This document shows, one piece after another, positions 20,875-32,156 of a stretch of DNA of 64,000 bases (position 1 is its first letter; each line of letters starts with the position of its first letter). Below the pieces are notes generated by a model, which saw only the letters and a list, made by a program, of their open reading frames with translations, made no database searches and was not told the origin of the DNA. Source of the stretch: Dermacentor variabilis (lineage: Eukaryota; Arthropoda; Arachnida; Ixodida; Ixodidae); NCBI RefSeq assembly GCF_050947875.1, contig NC_134569.1:262209100-262273099 (forward strand), in the 5' to 3' direction. The position numbers were made by a program, and so were the translations under genes.

Positions 20875-22032
20875 ATGAGCTCCGCTGGAAGCAGCGCATC
20901 GGCCCTTGGCCGAGGATCACACCCACCGTCATCTACCGATTCCGGTAATTATAAAGTAGTTCTTCCTCGTCTAGCGACTGGCAACACCGTCCTCAATTCA
21001 GCTTTCCTGCATGCTGACCTGGCAGGGCGGCCGTATCGAGCCCCGGACTTTCGCGATGCTCTCCTTTCAGTGCTAAATGCAACTGACATACTCGGCGCTG
21101 GAAATACCAGATGAGCCATTTGTGGTTGGTGACATGTGTTAATAGCATCGCGAAACAAACTTGTCGACAAAGGCGAGTTGTTGGTGAAAGGCCTCAAGCG
21201 CCTTGTCATTGACCCGCAATGCAAGAATATAAAGATGAAGCTTCTTTGGCTTCTCCCACACCTCGAACAGAGACAGATTGTTGAAGCGCTAGAGCCATAT
21301 GGCACAGTGCAGTCCATCACGAGAGAAATGTGGCGGTGTGACGGCATGGAGGGCTGGCAAATTACTAACCGAGACGTAGCGTTCACATTGAAAGATGGCG
21401 TTTTTGCCAGTAATCTTCCACATCTGTTGAACATATACGGCCACCAGTGCCTTATTTTGGTACCTGGCCGACCACCACTTTGCCTCCGGTGCAACAGAGT
21501 TGGGCATATCCGGCGACAGTGTCGAACACCACGCTGCAGTAACTGTCACCGCTACGGTCGCCCTGCAGATGCATGCGTCGGAACCTACGCTGACAAGCTT
21601 CGTGGAAATAGACCAGCTTAGGATGATACCATCACCGATAATCTCATGGACGTGAGCGAAGTTGTGGATGCAACTGGAGAAACACTCCCTGAGACTCATC
21701 GACAAGAACAGATTAAGCCGTCATCGGCTGACATTAGCCTCAGCCAGAAGCCTGCGAGCGAGGATGAGACTAAGGCGCCTGACGACGAACCATCTGTGTC
21801 ATGGGCAGAATCACCACCAGTTCAAGATCGCCCACCGTCAGTGGAATCTGGATCGATGTGCGAGGCCGCTAAGAAGCGTCCAGCGCCATCTGACAATCTA
21901 TCGCCCTCGGGAAAAGAGGCTCGCGTTCCCAAGGTGTCAAAGTTGCCAAAACCGCTCCGGGGAACGCCTACTCCTGCAGATGACCCTTGTGTTAACGTGC
22001 ACCAGAAGGTCCATAGTGCATCACCTCATTAA
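20875..22032 (+). pseudogene. ORF1 (gag-like, CCHC knuckles) of an L1/Tx1-like LINE
   Basis: Three pieces, all in one reading frame, give an RNA-binding ORF1 protein. 20,875-21,114 is the N-terminus. 21,136-21,621 has an RRM-like stretch (KLLWLLPHLEQRQIVEALEPYG) and two zinc knuckles (LCLRCNRVGHIRRQCRTPRC, then CSNCHRYGRPADAC). 21,646-22,032 is an acidic/proline-rich tail. Breaks are stop codons around 21,112-21,130 and a TAG at about 21,617, so decay is mild. ORF2 follows 58 bp downstream, the usual arrangement. Confidence 0.78.
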
Positions 22033-22089
22033 GAAGGGAGTGGTGCACCTCTGGAGCAGTGTTTAGACGCTGGACCTACATAGGTAATC

Positions 22090-22690
22090 ATGGCGGGTGC
22101 TCTTCCCTTCCATTTTGGTACTTTAAATGCCCGTGGCTTACGAAGTAAGCGACGGCAAGTACAGCTTCTTCATGTGTTGCGCAATAGAAAATTAGATATT
22201 GCTGCTATCCAAGAAACAAAGAATGAATCCGACGAAAACACAGAAGTAGCTCTATCTTCATTCCTATCTGACTATAATGTTTGTGTCAGCCATGCAGTCG
22301 GCGTTTCCGCAGGCTGTATGTTATTTGCTAGAAAACATTTACCATGTGATTTGCTACATTTGTTTACAGATAGGGAAGGGCGCCTAATCTGTTGCGATAT
22401 GGATATCAGTGGTATGAGCTTTAGATTTATGTGTGTTTATGCTCCGAAAAAGTTACGTGAACGCGAGTGCTTCTTCTTATCTCTAGAACCTCATTTCTGT
22501 ACTGATCGTGCATTGGTCCTCTTTGGAGACTTTAATTGTGTATGTAACGCGCGAGATCGTACGTCACTGAAGCTGAGACATGATCCAAGTAGTGATGCAT
22601 TGCAACGCCTGATATGTGATTATCAGCTTATTGACATTGGGGAAAATGAAAATGGATTCGCTTTGAATTTGACTGGTGATAACATGTGTC
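22090..22690 (+). pseudogene. Endonuclease of an L1/Tx1-like LINE, cut short at its 3' side
   Basis: The frame starts with ATG and reads FGTLNARGLRSKRRQVQL (Asn block), AAIQETKNESDE (catalytic Glu) and ALVLFGDFNCVCNARDRT (Asp-x-Asn). Similarity ends at about 22,690 before the Ser-Asp-His block, replaced by a CGG-rich run leading into the right end of element A. The RT is entirely absent. Losing the 3' part is the reverse of normal LINE truncation, so a deletion or capture by the DNA element is more likely than an ordinary insertion. Confidence 0.8.
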
Positions 22691-23073
22691 AATCCAGTTC
22701 GCTGCAGCGGCGGCGGCGGGAAATACAAAAACTGGCCGGAGCAGCTGCTTCTCCGCAATGCACGGTTGCTTGACTACCACGTGATGACGCTCTGCCAATA
22801 GAGGCGCTAGCGGCGCGATAAAACAGACGCGCAACTCTGCTACCTTTGGTAGCATATACAGTAACTCTAGCGGGCACTAGGGTGCCTCGATGCGCGCGCC
22901 CCCCTCCGCCGCTCCGTGGAGGGTGGGGACATCCTTTGAAAGGGTCAGTGCCGCCTCGGCGAGGACGCGCGCCATATTTGTGCCCACTCCCCGTCCCACC
23001 TGCGTCAGTTCCACGTGCGGCGGCCTGTTTCCCGTCGGTTGCAATTTTTCTTGGCCGCAAGACGAGGAAGACA

Positions 23074-23172
23074 TGCCGGGGTGTTGCGCGCCTGCGTGCA
23101 CAAATCACTCCCGAAATGGCTGGAGAATGTTTTTATTTCCGAGAGATCCGAAAAGAAGGCTCCTGTGGCAGG
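23074..23172 (+). pseudogene. THAP zinc-finger start of a P-type transposase
   Basis: From an ATG the frame reads MPGCCAPACTNHSRNGW, then MFLFPRDPKRRLLWQ. The Cys-x-x-x-Cys pair, the FPRDP turn and the following Trp are the first half of a THAP DNA-binding domain, which recognises transposon ends. The second half (Cys-x-x-His) is not found, because the frame runs into a G/C tract at about 23,185. It lies about 200 bp inside the left end of element B, as expected for the first exon. Confidence 0.75.
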
Positions 23173-24100
23173 CACGTACCCAAGGGGGGGCCCGGGGGGG
23201 GCCCGGGCCCCCCTGAAATCAAGTGGCATACCCCCCCACTCCCCACCCACGCCACCACTCCTCAAACATTCCTAAAACGCCGCCAGGTCAATGTTGAGAC
23301 TTGGCAGCTGTTCATCGGTCAGCATTATGCTGCCTTTTTCACTCCTTTTAGATGGCGGTAGTTATCGGCATCTCTTGTACTGTGAAGGACGGTTTTCCCA
23401 TAGATTCCGCACCCGCGCGATTAACTCGAGATGCGTTCAGTTGTCACCATCTATTCAACCGTCACGCGCATAGCTGTTGCTTTTGTTAGTTCAACCTTCT
23501 TTGTTTAGGCTGATCCTGGGACCAGGAGAGGGATGCGGCTGTTACTCAGCTGGTCTGTACTCTCATGGAACGAATTGCGGCCGGAGAAAACGCCAGTTGC
23601 GTTTAACTTATCCCTTTGCTTCATTATTTCCTCGAGTTACGGCTCGCCGCGACGCTGGCAGATGCGCCGGAAGCGCTGCCCGGAACCATATACACGTGAT
23701 ATGGGTTAGATATGGTGGGAAATAAAATAATGCGAAAGAGCGTCCATCATGAAACCCTGCAATAACCCTTAAACCCATAAGCAAGATGACTGTCGCCCGT
23801 TACCTCGTCTGTTTTCTGTTTTTCCCTAATTGTATAGCACTTTTCGTGCAAAATTGGCAACTGGAAACAAAAATCGCAAGGAGTTGAGAAATTAAGCGAT
23901 CTACTAAGGGAGAGAGCCAAGGCAACAACCAAACTGCGAGCAAAAGCGAATAATAAAAAAGTTAACCATTGTTTATGAGAATATTTATGGATCAACATCT
24001 TTTTATTTAGAAAGGAAATAGAGAAGACGCCGCCGGAAGTAGAGAACAACTGCTTGTTTTGAATGACGCTTCTACAGTTATCGGTCGAACCGCCTCACGT
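23173..24100. other. Insertion or intron with a poly-G/poly-C palindrome
   Basis: A G/C-only stretch at about 23,185-23,214 contains GGGCCC and CCCGGGCCC palindromes. It follows CACGTACCC and leads into AT/GC-mixed DNA with no coding signal. It separates the THAP exon from the transposase body. It may be a separate small transposon end; its partner end was not found. Confidence 0.35.
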
Positions 24101-24148
24101 AGCCGCTTCTCTGCTGTGCTTATGTGGGTGTTTTTCTAACCTTTCGCG

Positions 24149-24448
24149 GTGAGCACAGTACGTCTAGAATCGCAGAGTCCTGCGCTCTACGCGGTTGTAT
24201 GGGACTGGCGGCCGCACAGCGTTACGCAATTGGCGGAACTGTCAAAACTGATCAACAAGGCGAAAATAAGTGATATTCGAAACTATAACATGAGAAAGAC
24301 TGAAGAAGCCGTAAAAAATGAACGCAGCCTGAAATCAGTAAAAAAGAAACCTGGCATAGGACAAACCATGATGTATGCACTAAAAGATAAGAAGGATAAT
24401 ATCATCAGCAATCTCGAAGATATAGTAAAAGCAGCGGAAAAATTCTAA
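24149..24448 (+). CDS. Uncertain N-proximal exon of element B transposase
   Basis: A Lys/Glu-rich open frame of 99 residues lies between the insertion and the transposase body. Content such as LINKAKISDIRNYNMRKTEE would suit the coiled linker after THAP in P-type transposases, but I cannot confirm it. It is in a different frame from the next piece, so an intron or frameshift would be required. The apparent start is a GTG and should not be trusted. Confidence 0.35.
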   Translation: MSTVRLESQSPALYAVVWDWRPHSVTQLAELSKLINKAKISDIRNYNMRKTEEAVKNERSLKSVKKKPGIGQTMMYALKDKKDNIISNLEDIVKAAEKF

Positions 24449-24513
24449 GCTGACCTGTATACAGTACCCAGAGGAGTCACGATACCTCACTTAGGCACAG
24501 TAATGAACAGGAT

Positions 24514-25713
24514 GTGAAACTAGAGTACGTACGTGCTGTCCTAGAGTTCGACAAAGAAAGGGAGCTGAAGCTCGCGCCGAAGCTTTCTGAAGCACATGTT
24601 TCCTCGGGACATTTCACAAAGATGAAAGTGGGACTTGAAGTGCAATTTTTCAAAGATACCCCCGCTGCAATTCGGTACTTGGTGAAAGAAAAAATACTGG
24701 AGCAAGAAGCCGAAACCACAGCATGGTTTTTAGAACTTGTATCAAGGTGGTATACTCTGATGTCATCGCGCCACCCCTCCGTTTCTCTTAGTCTTCAAGA
24801 CATGGAGAAGCATTATGAAGCTGTCTGTACTCTCAAGCTGGCCATCAATACTTTTCAAGGCATGAATATGGGCAGCACCTCGCAGTGGAAGCCATCACAG
24901 GCAGGCCTTCTAATCACCACTACTGCTGTACTTCAACTCCAGGACATTCTTTTGAGCTCTGAAGGTTACACTTTCTTTCTAAATGGCAGAATACTGCAAG
25001 ATTGCCTGGAAAACCTTTTCTCTATTGTTCGCCTGAAGAAGCCGGTTCCAGATGCATTGGACATGAAATATGCTCTCAAACTTGTGTGCATTAGCCACTT
25101 TTTGCACACGCCGAAGACAACCAGCTATGCTGTCGATGATTCGGAGTATCTGGTTGATCTACTGACAGATGGCAAGCGTGAGCTAGCTGAACCAGACCCA
25201 TCTGAAATCGATGATTCTGAGATACTCTTCACTGAAGAGCTGACATCTACAGAATGTAGCACACTCTTTCATATTGCCTGATTCCTCGTGAAAGGCATTA
25301 TCAAAAAGATAAGCAGTTGCGAGCAGTGCAAAGCTGCTCTGCTAGGTTCGACAGACAGTCAGCATTCTTACCTGACAAGGCTAAAAGAATACATCCGGAA
25401 CGGCGACAACCTGCATTACCCCAGTGCTCAAGTAATGAGTATTCTGAAGTCGTGCGAGGAGCTATTCAAGGGAATCACGGAATGGACCGAAAGCCTTCTT
25501 ACTGTACAATCTCCTTTACAGGCTGTTGTGACGTACTTGAGCAAAATGGTTAAGTTCAACGTGAATGCTTGTCAAGTGCACAGTGCAACTGTTCAGAAGC
25601 TTCTCATTTCCACCTATGCCCGAATGAGGTTACGCATTCACCTGCGTCAGCTTGAAAAGAAAGAAGTCAACGGCCGCGGAAGCAAAACGTGTGCTGCAGT
25701 AAACTTGCAGTGA
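24514..25713 (+). pseudogene. P-element/THAP9-like transposase, C-terminal half with one premature stop
   Basis: A single frame of about 400 codons is interrupted only by TGA at 25,279-25,281. The order matches P-type transposases: KMKVGLEVQFFKDTPAAIRY, then ETTAWFLELVSRWYTLMSSR, the NTFQGMNMGSTSQWKPSQAG stretch and the conserved ILQDCLENLFSIVRLKKPVP block near 25,005-25,060, where the last catalytic acid lies. ALKLVCISHFLHTP and a Cys-containing C-terminal domain (SSCEQCKAALLG) follow. The first two catalytic acids should lie upstream and are not present. A poly(A)-type AATAAA occurs near 25,904. Confidence 0.85.
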
Positions 25714-26319
25714 AACCACAATTTTGATAGTGTGCACAGAGCTGGTGTGTACTTTCTATAACTTTTTTCTATAGTATTTTCATATTTTTCGCACATTGTT
25801 GTAATAAATTGATGCAGCGGTGTCGCAAAGCTTTTGATCACTACACCATATTTTTTGTGGATTCTTTCAGTGATTTCTACATAAGTGTTTTGCTGTAATG
25901 AAAAATAAATATTCAGTTAACGCGACGCGAACTTTTTAAGGCCAGAGAATATAAGAGGTTTCATAAAATATTGGATGTCGCAATACATTCCAAATACCCC
26001 ACTTCAGCATCGTTTGTGTGTGTGTGCTTTCGAAGCATGACTGCCTTCTAATAGCAGCCAGTGAGGTTCTTGACTTCGCCGAAAGTATGACATTTTATCA
26101 TTTGGAGTCATCCGCCTTCTATCCATAATGATACGTGTCGTTCCGCGAGAAAAACAGCTTACTTTCAAGGAAACGCGTTCGGCGCCAGTGCGCGCTCCCG
26201 AAGCGCGATGAAAGAAGTGGGCACAAATACGGCGGACTCCGTAGCAGACGACGCGGTTGTCCCCACCCTCCAGGGAGCGGCGGAGGGGGGCGCGCGCATC
26301 GAGGCACCCTAGCGGGCAC

Positions 26320-26890
26320 TAGTCTCGCGCCCCCTCTCTCGACGCGCCGAGTTACCAGAACGCCGCCTGCGCCTTTCCACAGAGCGCTCACAGCCAACAC
26401 CTCCTAGTTCTCTAGAGAGTGTTGTCACAGCGCTCCGTTCTCTGACCTATCCTATCTTCCATCGTGGTGCTGCTGCAGAGCTCGCGTTTAGCGATGAGAG
26501 CTCGGACGACAGCGATTACGAGGTGACGCAGGTGCTGTACGAAGTATTCTATGCACGTTGTCCATGCATAATCCTTGCGGGCGCGACATGGGAATGACGG
26601 ACTCTGCGACTGCCGCGGTCAAATTACGCACGGGAGACGGAAAGTTTGGTTGCCGTGGAAACGCACAGAACGGAAGTCGGGCGTGGTTTCCGGAACTGGG
26701 TTGTGCGACGTGTACGCAGACTTTCCATGTGATCCCCCGCGGAGCGTTTTGCGCTCCGCTGGCCGATTCGGATTTGTGAAACCCGAGCACTCGCTCGAGG
26801 ATTTCGGCGGCCGCTCCAGATCGACCAGTGAAAAACGCCATAAAATAACGTACCGCCATTACGCAGCGACAGCCGTTGCTTCCGTATCTA
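26320..26890. other. No gene recognised
   Basis: GC-rich flanking DNA to the right of element B. An acidic stretch (SDESSDDSDYEVTQVLYEVF) can be read near 26,480-26,550; it resembles N-termini of some transposases but is too short to assign. Confidence 0.35.
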
Positions 26891-26899
26891 TTACTAATG

Positions 26900-28369
26900 T
26901 GTCATTTTTAGTCGGTAAAGCGGAGGCCTTAATAGCCTAGTGAAACGCCTGCGATCAACAGGCGTACCGCGGCGCTGCGTTTCTATTCCCCTAATAGAGA
27001 AAGAGTGATCATGGGCGCTATTCTGGACATTTCGCCATTTTCTTCGGTGCGTGACGTAGGCGCGACGCAAACAAAATGGCGCTGGTGGCCCAGTTTTGCT
27101 TACGTAACGTGACGCTAACTTGACGTTTCGCCTAAGAAACTGAAATGAAGGCACTGAATGTAGCGTTATCAGTAAAGCAACACAGTTCTCCTCCGCAATA
27201 AAAATAAAGCAGCTATCTCAAAGCATATGATTATTCGGTCGAAAACGCTTCTCGCTTCCATCGTCTGCTGCGTACAATACGTCGTCTGCTTCAATAGATA
27301 TATAGGATGCGTGTCCCCGGAAAATGGAATGAGTCATCGCATGTTGGTGCCAACTCGCTTGTTTTCTTGCTTGAGACAACATACGTGACCTACCAGTGGT
27401 GATGCGCGCACATTCTAGGCCACGTTATCGCTATCTTGTGAAACGCAAGTGACTCAGCCCGACTCGGCTGGCTGAGAAACGGCCGAATATCACCGATAGC
27501 GTTGCGCGCGCCAGAGATATCCACTAGCGCGACGCAAGCGCCGGCGCTGCCATCTCTTGTTCATTTCGCTGGTTCTCGCACCGCGGGAGAAAACTTCAAG
27601 ACGCCGCCTTGCGTACATTTCTTTTTATAAATTAGAAAGAGCCCGTTGTCATAACTTTTGATTGTGCAGAAAGGCATTATTCTTGATTACAATACAAATG
27701 CAGCAGTGAAAAGTGGACAACATTGACGAAAGTTTGCTATGTTCAACCAATATTATTTCGTATAAATGCGTTCTTTTAAAAAGTGATGGCCCCAAACACA
27801 AATGAGCACGCGTTATGAACAAAAGATTTTCGTGGCGCCAAACGACGGGGAAAATGTGGCGATACGCATTCCTCTCGGCTTCCATTGCATATGTCTGCTC
27901 ATTAGCATAATTCGCGCGGCTCGTCGCAGCAAAAATTATGGCGGAAAATCTCAGCAATGGCGGCCCAGCGCAGCGTCACGCATCGTCAAAATGACGCTTA
28001 CGAAACAGCCCTTCCTGTGACGCACATCACGAGATATTCCTTCAGCCAATCAGCAAGCTGGCTTGGCGCATATCTTGAATCGCCATCACATATTCACGCA
28101 ATTGCACATGCATTGCACTGGTTGTGCATGCTACCGCTCACATTCTTTTTGAAGCGCTAACATCGCAATATAGCTGCCAAGGACCAAAAAATGTATTAGT
28201 CCATAAAATTTGCAGCTCCACGTCACGTTTCGTCATCTTGATGAAAACGCAAAATTGCATTTTGCAATACTTCCGCTTCCCGGCACAAATTTCAAAGCAC
28301 CTGAGCTCTCGACAGCCAATCAGAGTAAACATGGCGGATAATGGCGGCCGTGCAGCCGCCAAGCGTGTC
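26900..28369 (+). repeat. Composite repeat, copy 1
   Basis: About 1.4 kb matches the opposite strand of 61.25-63.42 kb. Shared texts include CCAGAGATATCC, the CAGCCGAGTCGGGCTGAG block (inverted here), CTTCAAGACGCCGCCTTGCG, AATTCGCGCGGCTCGTCGCA and ATGGCGGAAAATCTC. No coding frame is convincing. Copy 1 lacks the MITE present in copy 2, and is itself entered at 28,370 by a CAGGGGCC-ended element. Likely non-autonomous DNA transposon(s) with long inverted ends. Confidence 0.8.
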
Positions 28370-29997
28370 CAGGGGCCGAATCATATAACGGTCCGGAATA
28401 CGAACCGTCCGCTTCGCCGCTTACGTCATTATATGTGACACTCCCAAGCCGGCGGTGAAAGAAGGGGAGTACGCGACCAATAGATGAGAGGGTGCCACCT
28501 CTGAAGTGTACGTCGTTATATGACGAGCTAATCGAGGAATCGCAGAATGTTTCTGCTTGCTAAATGAATGTAAAATATAAATTAAATATTATACGCCAAG
28601 TTTTCAAGTAGAAACTTGTGGTGTCGGGCGTTTACGCAATGCAGAAGTAATCTATTAATGTCATTCTTTCTTATTCTCAGCCCACAGGCGGTATCGTAAG
28701 CGTAAATGAGTTGGCCACGGAGTTGGCAGAGCGCAGGGCTATGTCGTCTGCTACCAGGAGCTCGCACGATGCATGCAACAGGAACGCACTACCAGCACTT
28801 CTCAAGTAGCTAGCACGACAAAACCGTGAACTGGTTCTTAGGGACACCTTTACTAGCCGACTATATCAATTTTCCTTCTTTTTTCGCCCTTCGTCATCGG
28901 CTCGGACATGAATCGCTCGCCGCCGCGCTGCCGCTATCCCTGCGATCTGCCCCACGGCGCGTCGCGTGATAGAAGCAGTGGAACTTAAATTGAACATTAC
29001 GGTATACGGGCCCTGCATTGCCTGCGCGAAGTCAAATCGAAGAGTGTGGTGCTGACGGTGCGCGCTGTGCCGTGAAATTGAGAAACAAAGTATGGCACTC
29101 CCGAACTAGAGAAGAAAGGGCAGCCAAATAAGAAAGCTCCACATACCTTCCCGTCCTGACTGTATAGTTTTATCAGCCGAACGAAGGAAGCGCTGAACCA
29201 GCCTAGGTTGAACCCTTCTGACTGCTGAACGGCGATCTGCGAGCTATTCGCACTGGCGATAGCACTGGGAATTCGATCTCACCATGCAAATATCTCCTTG
29301 GCATTGACTTTGAAGCTGAAGTCACGGCAAAGCTGACCCAGCCCTTCAGCCGGCCAACACAGTAATTGCGAGAGCAACTTTGTGGACAATGCGGGCAGCA
29401 GAGATCTAGGCAATCCCGATTAATGCTTCGCGTCCGACTGAGCTCTGGGAGCTGCAGGCCGGTGCCGATGAACCGCAGCGCGCAATATCCCTTCCTCTGC
29501 GTGGAATGGCCACTCGTACGCTTGCACCCGAGTCTCCTCCATTTGATAGCGTAGCCTGCAAAAGATCTACTTAGAAAGCCAGAAAGGGCGGTGCAACTCA
29601 TTATCCGTCACTTCTTCGAAAGCGTATCGCATTTCCAGCCGTGGTCGACACCGAAAGAGCAACGCCAAGCAAACGACGAAGGCAAGCAATAGCCTCCGAA
29701 GCAACCAACGCACGCGCGCGCGACGCCCGCACGTCTCCGGGGACGCGCGACCGGCGCGCGGCCAGGGTCACAAGCCAACAGCCAAGCCACAGCAACGGAA
29801 CCCAAAGCGGACTACCCCTTCTCCGGTTCCTACGACCGGTTCGCTTTGAAGATGATTGACAGATGCGTGATGTATTCGAAATTTGCGATACCGCCCCGCA
29901 GCCTCTGACGACCTGTGACGTAATCAAAATTTTTGGCCAATCAGGTGAGGTCAAAGGAACGGTTCCCCAACCGAACCGTTATAAGATTCGGCCCCTG
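28370..29997. mobile_element. TIR element with CAGGGGCCGAATC ends
   Basis: The first 27 bp (28,370-28,396) and the last 27 bp (29,971-29,997, inverted) agree at 25 positions. The insertion interrupts composite repeat copy 1 at a place that is continuous in copy 2. CAGGG-type ends suit hAT elements, but I found no 8-bp duplication and no recognisable transposase. The longest inner frame, 132 codons on the minus strand at 29,203-29,601, is Cys-rich but unassigned. Confidence 0.65.
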
Positions 29998-29999
29998 AA

Positions 30000-30725
30000 T
30001 AGCACCCCATGACCCTCCATTGGAGCCGGTCGTGGTCATGAGTGACTTTATTGAGAATAGCACTGCAGCGCCCCTAGGCGACTTCTCACCGTATGAACTC
30101 CTTCGGGCGTGCGACCGTCTTCAATGTATCCGCTTCTAAGCTTTCGCCCCACTGTCGCCATTCGCGGCAAGAAGTACAAAATTTAATAATTTGTTCGATC
30201 TCCGTTTGTCATCAGAAATTTCTAGCATTCAAAACGAAAAACAGATACTTAAAGAAATAAAAATGTTTATAATTTTATTTGTTGTATTTTAACGTATTCG
30301 TTTGAGCGACATTGTAGGTGCAAGGATGCACCGCATGTACCCTGTTCGCATTCGACGGAGGATAGAAAGATAGTGCCCGAAAGAGGAGGCACGCCCTTGA
30401 CGCGCCCGGGGTAGGTGTGGCAAGCGGCTTATGGCAAGTGTGCAGAAAGACAGCGGGGCAGTGACGGTGTTGGTAAGTTGCGATAATTCGTTGATAACAA
30501 CACGCGGCGCTGGCGCGTTTCGTTGTCCAGCCTTCTGCGCTTGAAACGCGGAAGCAGCGTGCCGCGCAGGGTGCGCTCATGTTATCGTACGCGGCTTTTT
30601 GTCTATATATTTTTTTGCCTGTAGGTATTGCGCATTCTGCGCTATCTCCGTTCACTGACTGCCGTCGAGCAAACTCGGCGCATCCTGCATAGCACCCCTG
30701 CAAGTCGTTCATTGTACAGGTTCTG
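30000..30725. other. No gene recognised
   Basis: AT-rich around 30,180-30,290, otherwise featureless. Any continuation of the composite repeat right of 29,997 fades within tens of bases. Confidence 0.4.
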
Positions 30726-30729
30726 AAAC

Positions 30730-30845
30730 ACCAACACGGCGTCTTTGCCACGGAACGAAACCTACGGAGCAACACGTGTGAGCGCACACAACCATAACAA
30801 AGCCGGCATTGTGGCCCGAAAAGCGTGGCCGCTACAGCAAAAACA
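30730..30845. repeat. Dispersed repeat, second copy (inverted to 16.05 kb)
   Basis: Reverse complement of the block at about 16,050-16,165, with roughly one difference per ten bases. No coding content. Confidence 0.7.
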
Positions 30846-30849
30846 AAAA

Positions 30850-32150
30850 AATAAGGAAACAGCAAAAAAGGAGAACGTTCGTAGGCCCCGCACACTCTCA
30901 AGTTCCAACGATCGCCACAGAGGGCGGAAAATCAACCACGGCGCATTCCAGCATAAACGCGCAAATGGAGCTACTGTAATTTGGACACATACTTTAATTT
31001 CTATTTTTCCTGCTAGAGGCGCTCAACGCGGCGGAATATTCGATCTATAAATGTACATATAATAACCGTCAAACATAGTTAACATGCAATTCTTTGCCAA
31101 ATAAGCAGACAGTTGTTTTTATTAAACCGATGTTATTAACAGCTGTGCTTTATTACTTGAATAAAGGTTTTGAGACCTCACTGACGTGTACTAAGCAGCA
31201 GCGCAATGGTATCGATTGCAGTTCGTGCCGTTTATCGATTCAAATTGTACGGCGGCTATATTTGCGAACGGTGTGGCCGTTTCCTTTGTGCAGCATCACG
31301 CAGGTTAGTTTTAATTAGACAACAATAATATCTCAGCTAGTTTGTGCGTCCGACATTCGATAACCGCTACCAGGCGAACGTGTTTAAAGAGGGTGAATTT
31401 TATCAGCTGCGGCGTTTCATTGGCGCAATGGCTACATACACGGCTTCCGTCGTCAGTGATCTGCCGCCTCTGACCACGTAATGACGGGTTGCTTGAAAAA
31501 GATATACTAGCTAGCATGAAAACTCATCGCTGGAACCGAGCACAATCTGTCTGGAAACTACCCAAGAAAGCGGATTAACCTTGCATCCTCTGGGTGTGTT
31601 CACCGGTGAGTAAAAAAGCACTGTTTCGCATTTTCAACTTTAAATTTCTTCGTGCGCGAGGCGGATAATACAGATTCCTGTAGTCAATTTTTTCTTCAAT
31701 GTGGAAAATCATAATAAAGTTATTGCTCTTCAACAGCAATTCCAACAAGGCTCTTGTTATTTTGCCACGTTGCTAAAATTCCTAACACGGAGTACAGTAT
31801 AAAATTAAATCGTTTTGGCTGTGTCTGCATGAATGATACACTGCGATAAATTCACAGCACATTAGTGCAAGTGTACTTCCGGTGATACAGTTTGATTAAT
31901 ATCATTTGATGCATAATAAAATTACTCTGTTTATTACCTAGTAGCTGGCAAAAAATTTAATCGAGGCTTCACTAAGCACAGCCCGCTCAAGGACACCATT
32001 GAAAGGACACCATTGAAATGCCCACTAAAAACAGTGTTGTGTGCGTGTGTGTGCTTTTCTGTCATGGAGCGTTTTGTGCACTGTTCTTAGCCATACATGA
32101 ATCAGAATCTCACCCACGCTTCTACCATAGTAATTGAGGCTTTCTTTTGC
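30850..32150. other. AT-rich stretch without gene
   Basis: No transposon protein or RNA gene seen. A donor-like CACCGGTGAGT at about 31,600 is isolated. Confidence 0.4.
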
Positions 32151-32156
32151 CTACAG

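Larger units (their letters stand above)
19948..22869. mobile_element. TIR DNA element A with 8-bp target duplication
   Basis: The ends are inverted repeats of about 44 bp beginning TAGAGTTACTGTATATGC and containing an internal palindrome (GCTACCAAAGGTAGC); the right copy lies at about 22,826-22,869. The 8-bp string GCGGGCAC lies directly outside both ends (19,940-19,947 and 22,870-22,877). The 8-bp duplication fits P or hAT types; TAG-starting ends are shared with the P-like elements here. No transposase of its own is seen; the centre holds the front half of a LINE. Confidence 0.7.
22878..26311 (+). mobile_element. P/THAP-type DNA transposon B with 8-bp target duplication
   Basis: Terminal inverted repeats begin TAGGGTGCCTCGATGCGCGC and match for over 100 bp (22,878 to about 22,990 against about 26,205 to 26,311). 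GCGGGCAC flanks both ends (22,870-22,877 and 26,312-26,319), giving the 8-bp duplication known for P elements. Inside are a THAP exon, a GC-tract insertion and the C-terminal half of a P transposase. The missing catalytic middle makes it non-autonomous. Confidence 0.85.

Noticed and set aside
23185..23214. G-quadruplex regulatory element
   Set aside because: The tract is long G and C runs in palindromes; a quadruplex is possible, but nothing shows function, and it may be a transposon end or low-complexity artefact.
22846..23361. Long GC-rich frames over the left end of element B
   Set aside because: They run through the terminal inverted repeat and the G/C tract; composition artefacts. Only the THAP start at 23,074 is kept.
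29203..29601. Cys-rich 132-codon minus frame as a zinc-finger transposase
   Set aside because: No ordered Cys/His pattern or catalytic motif could be read; left as unassigned.
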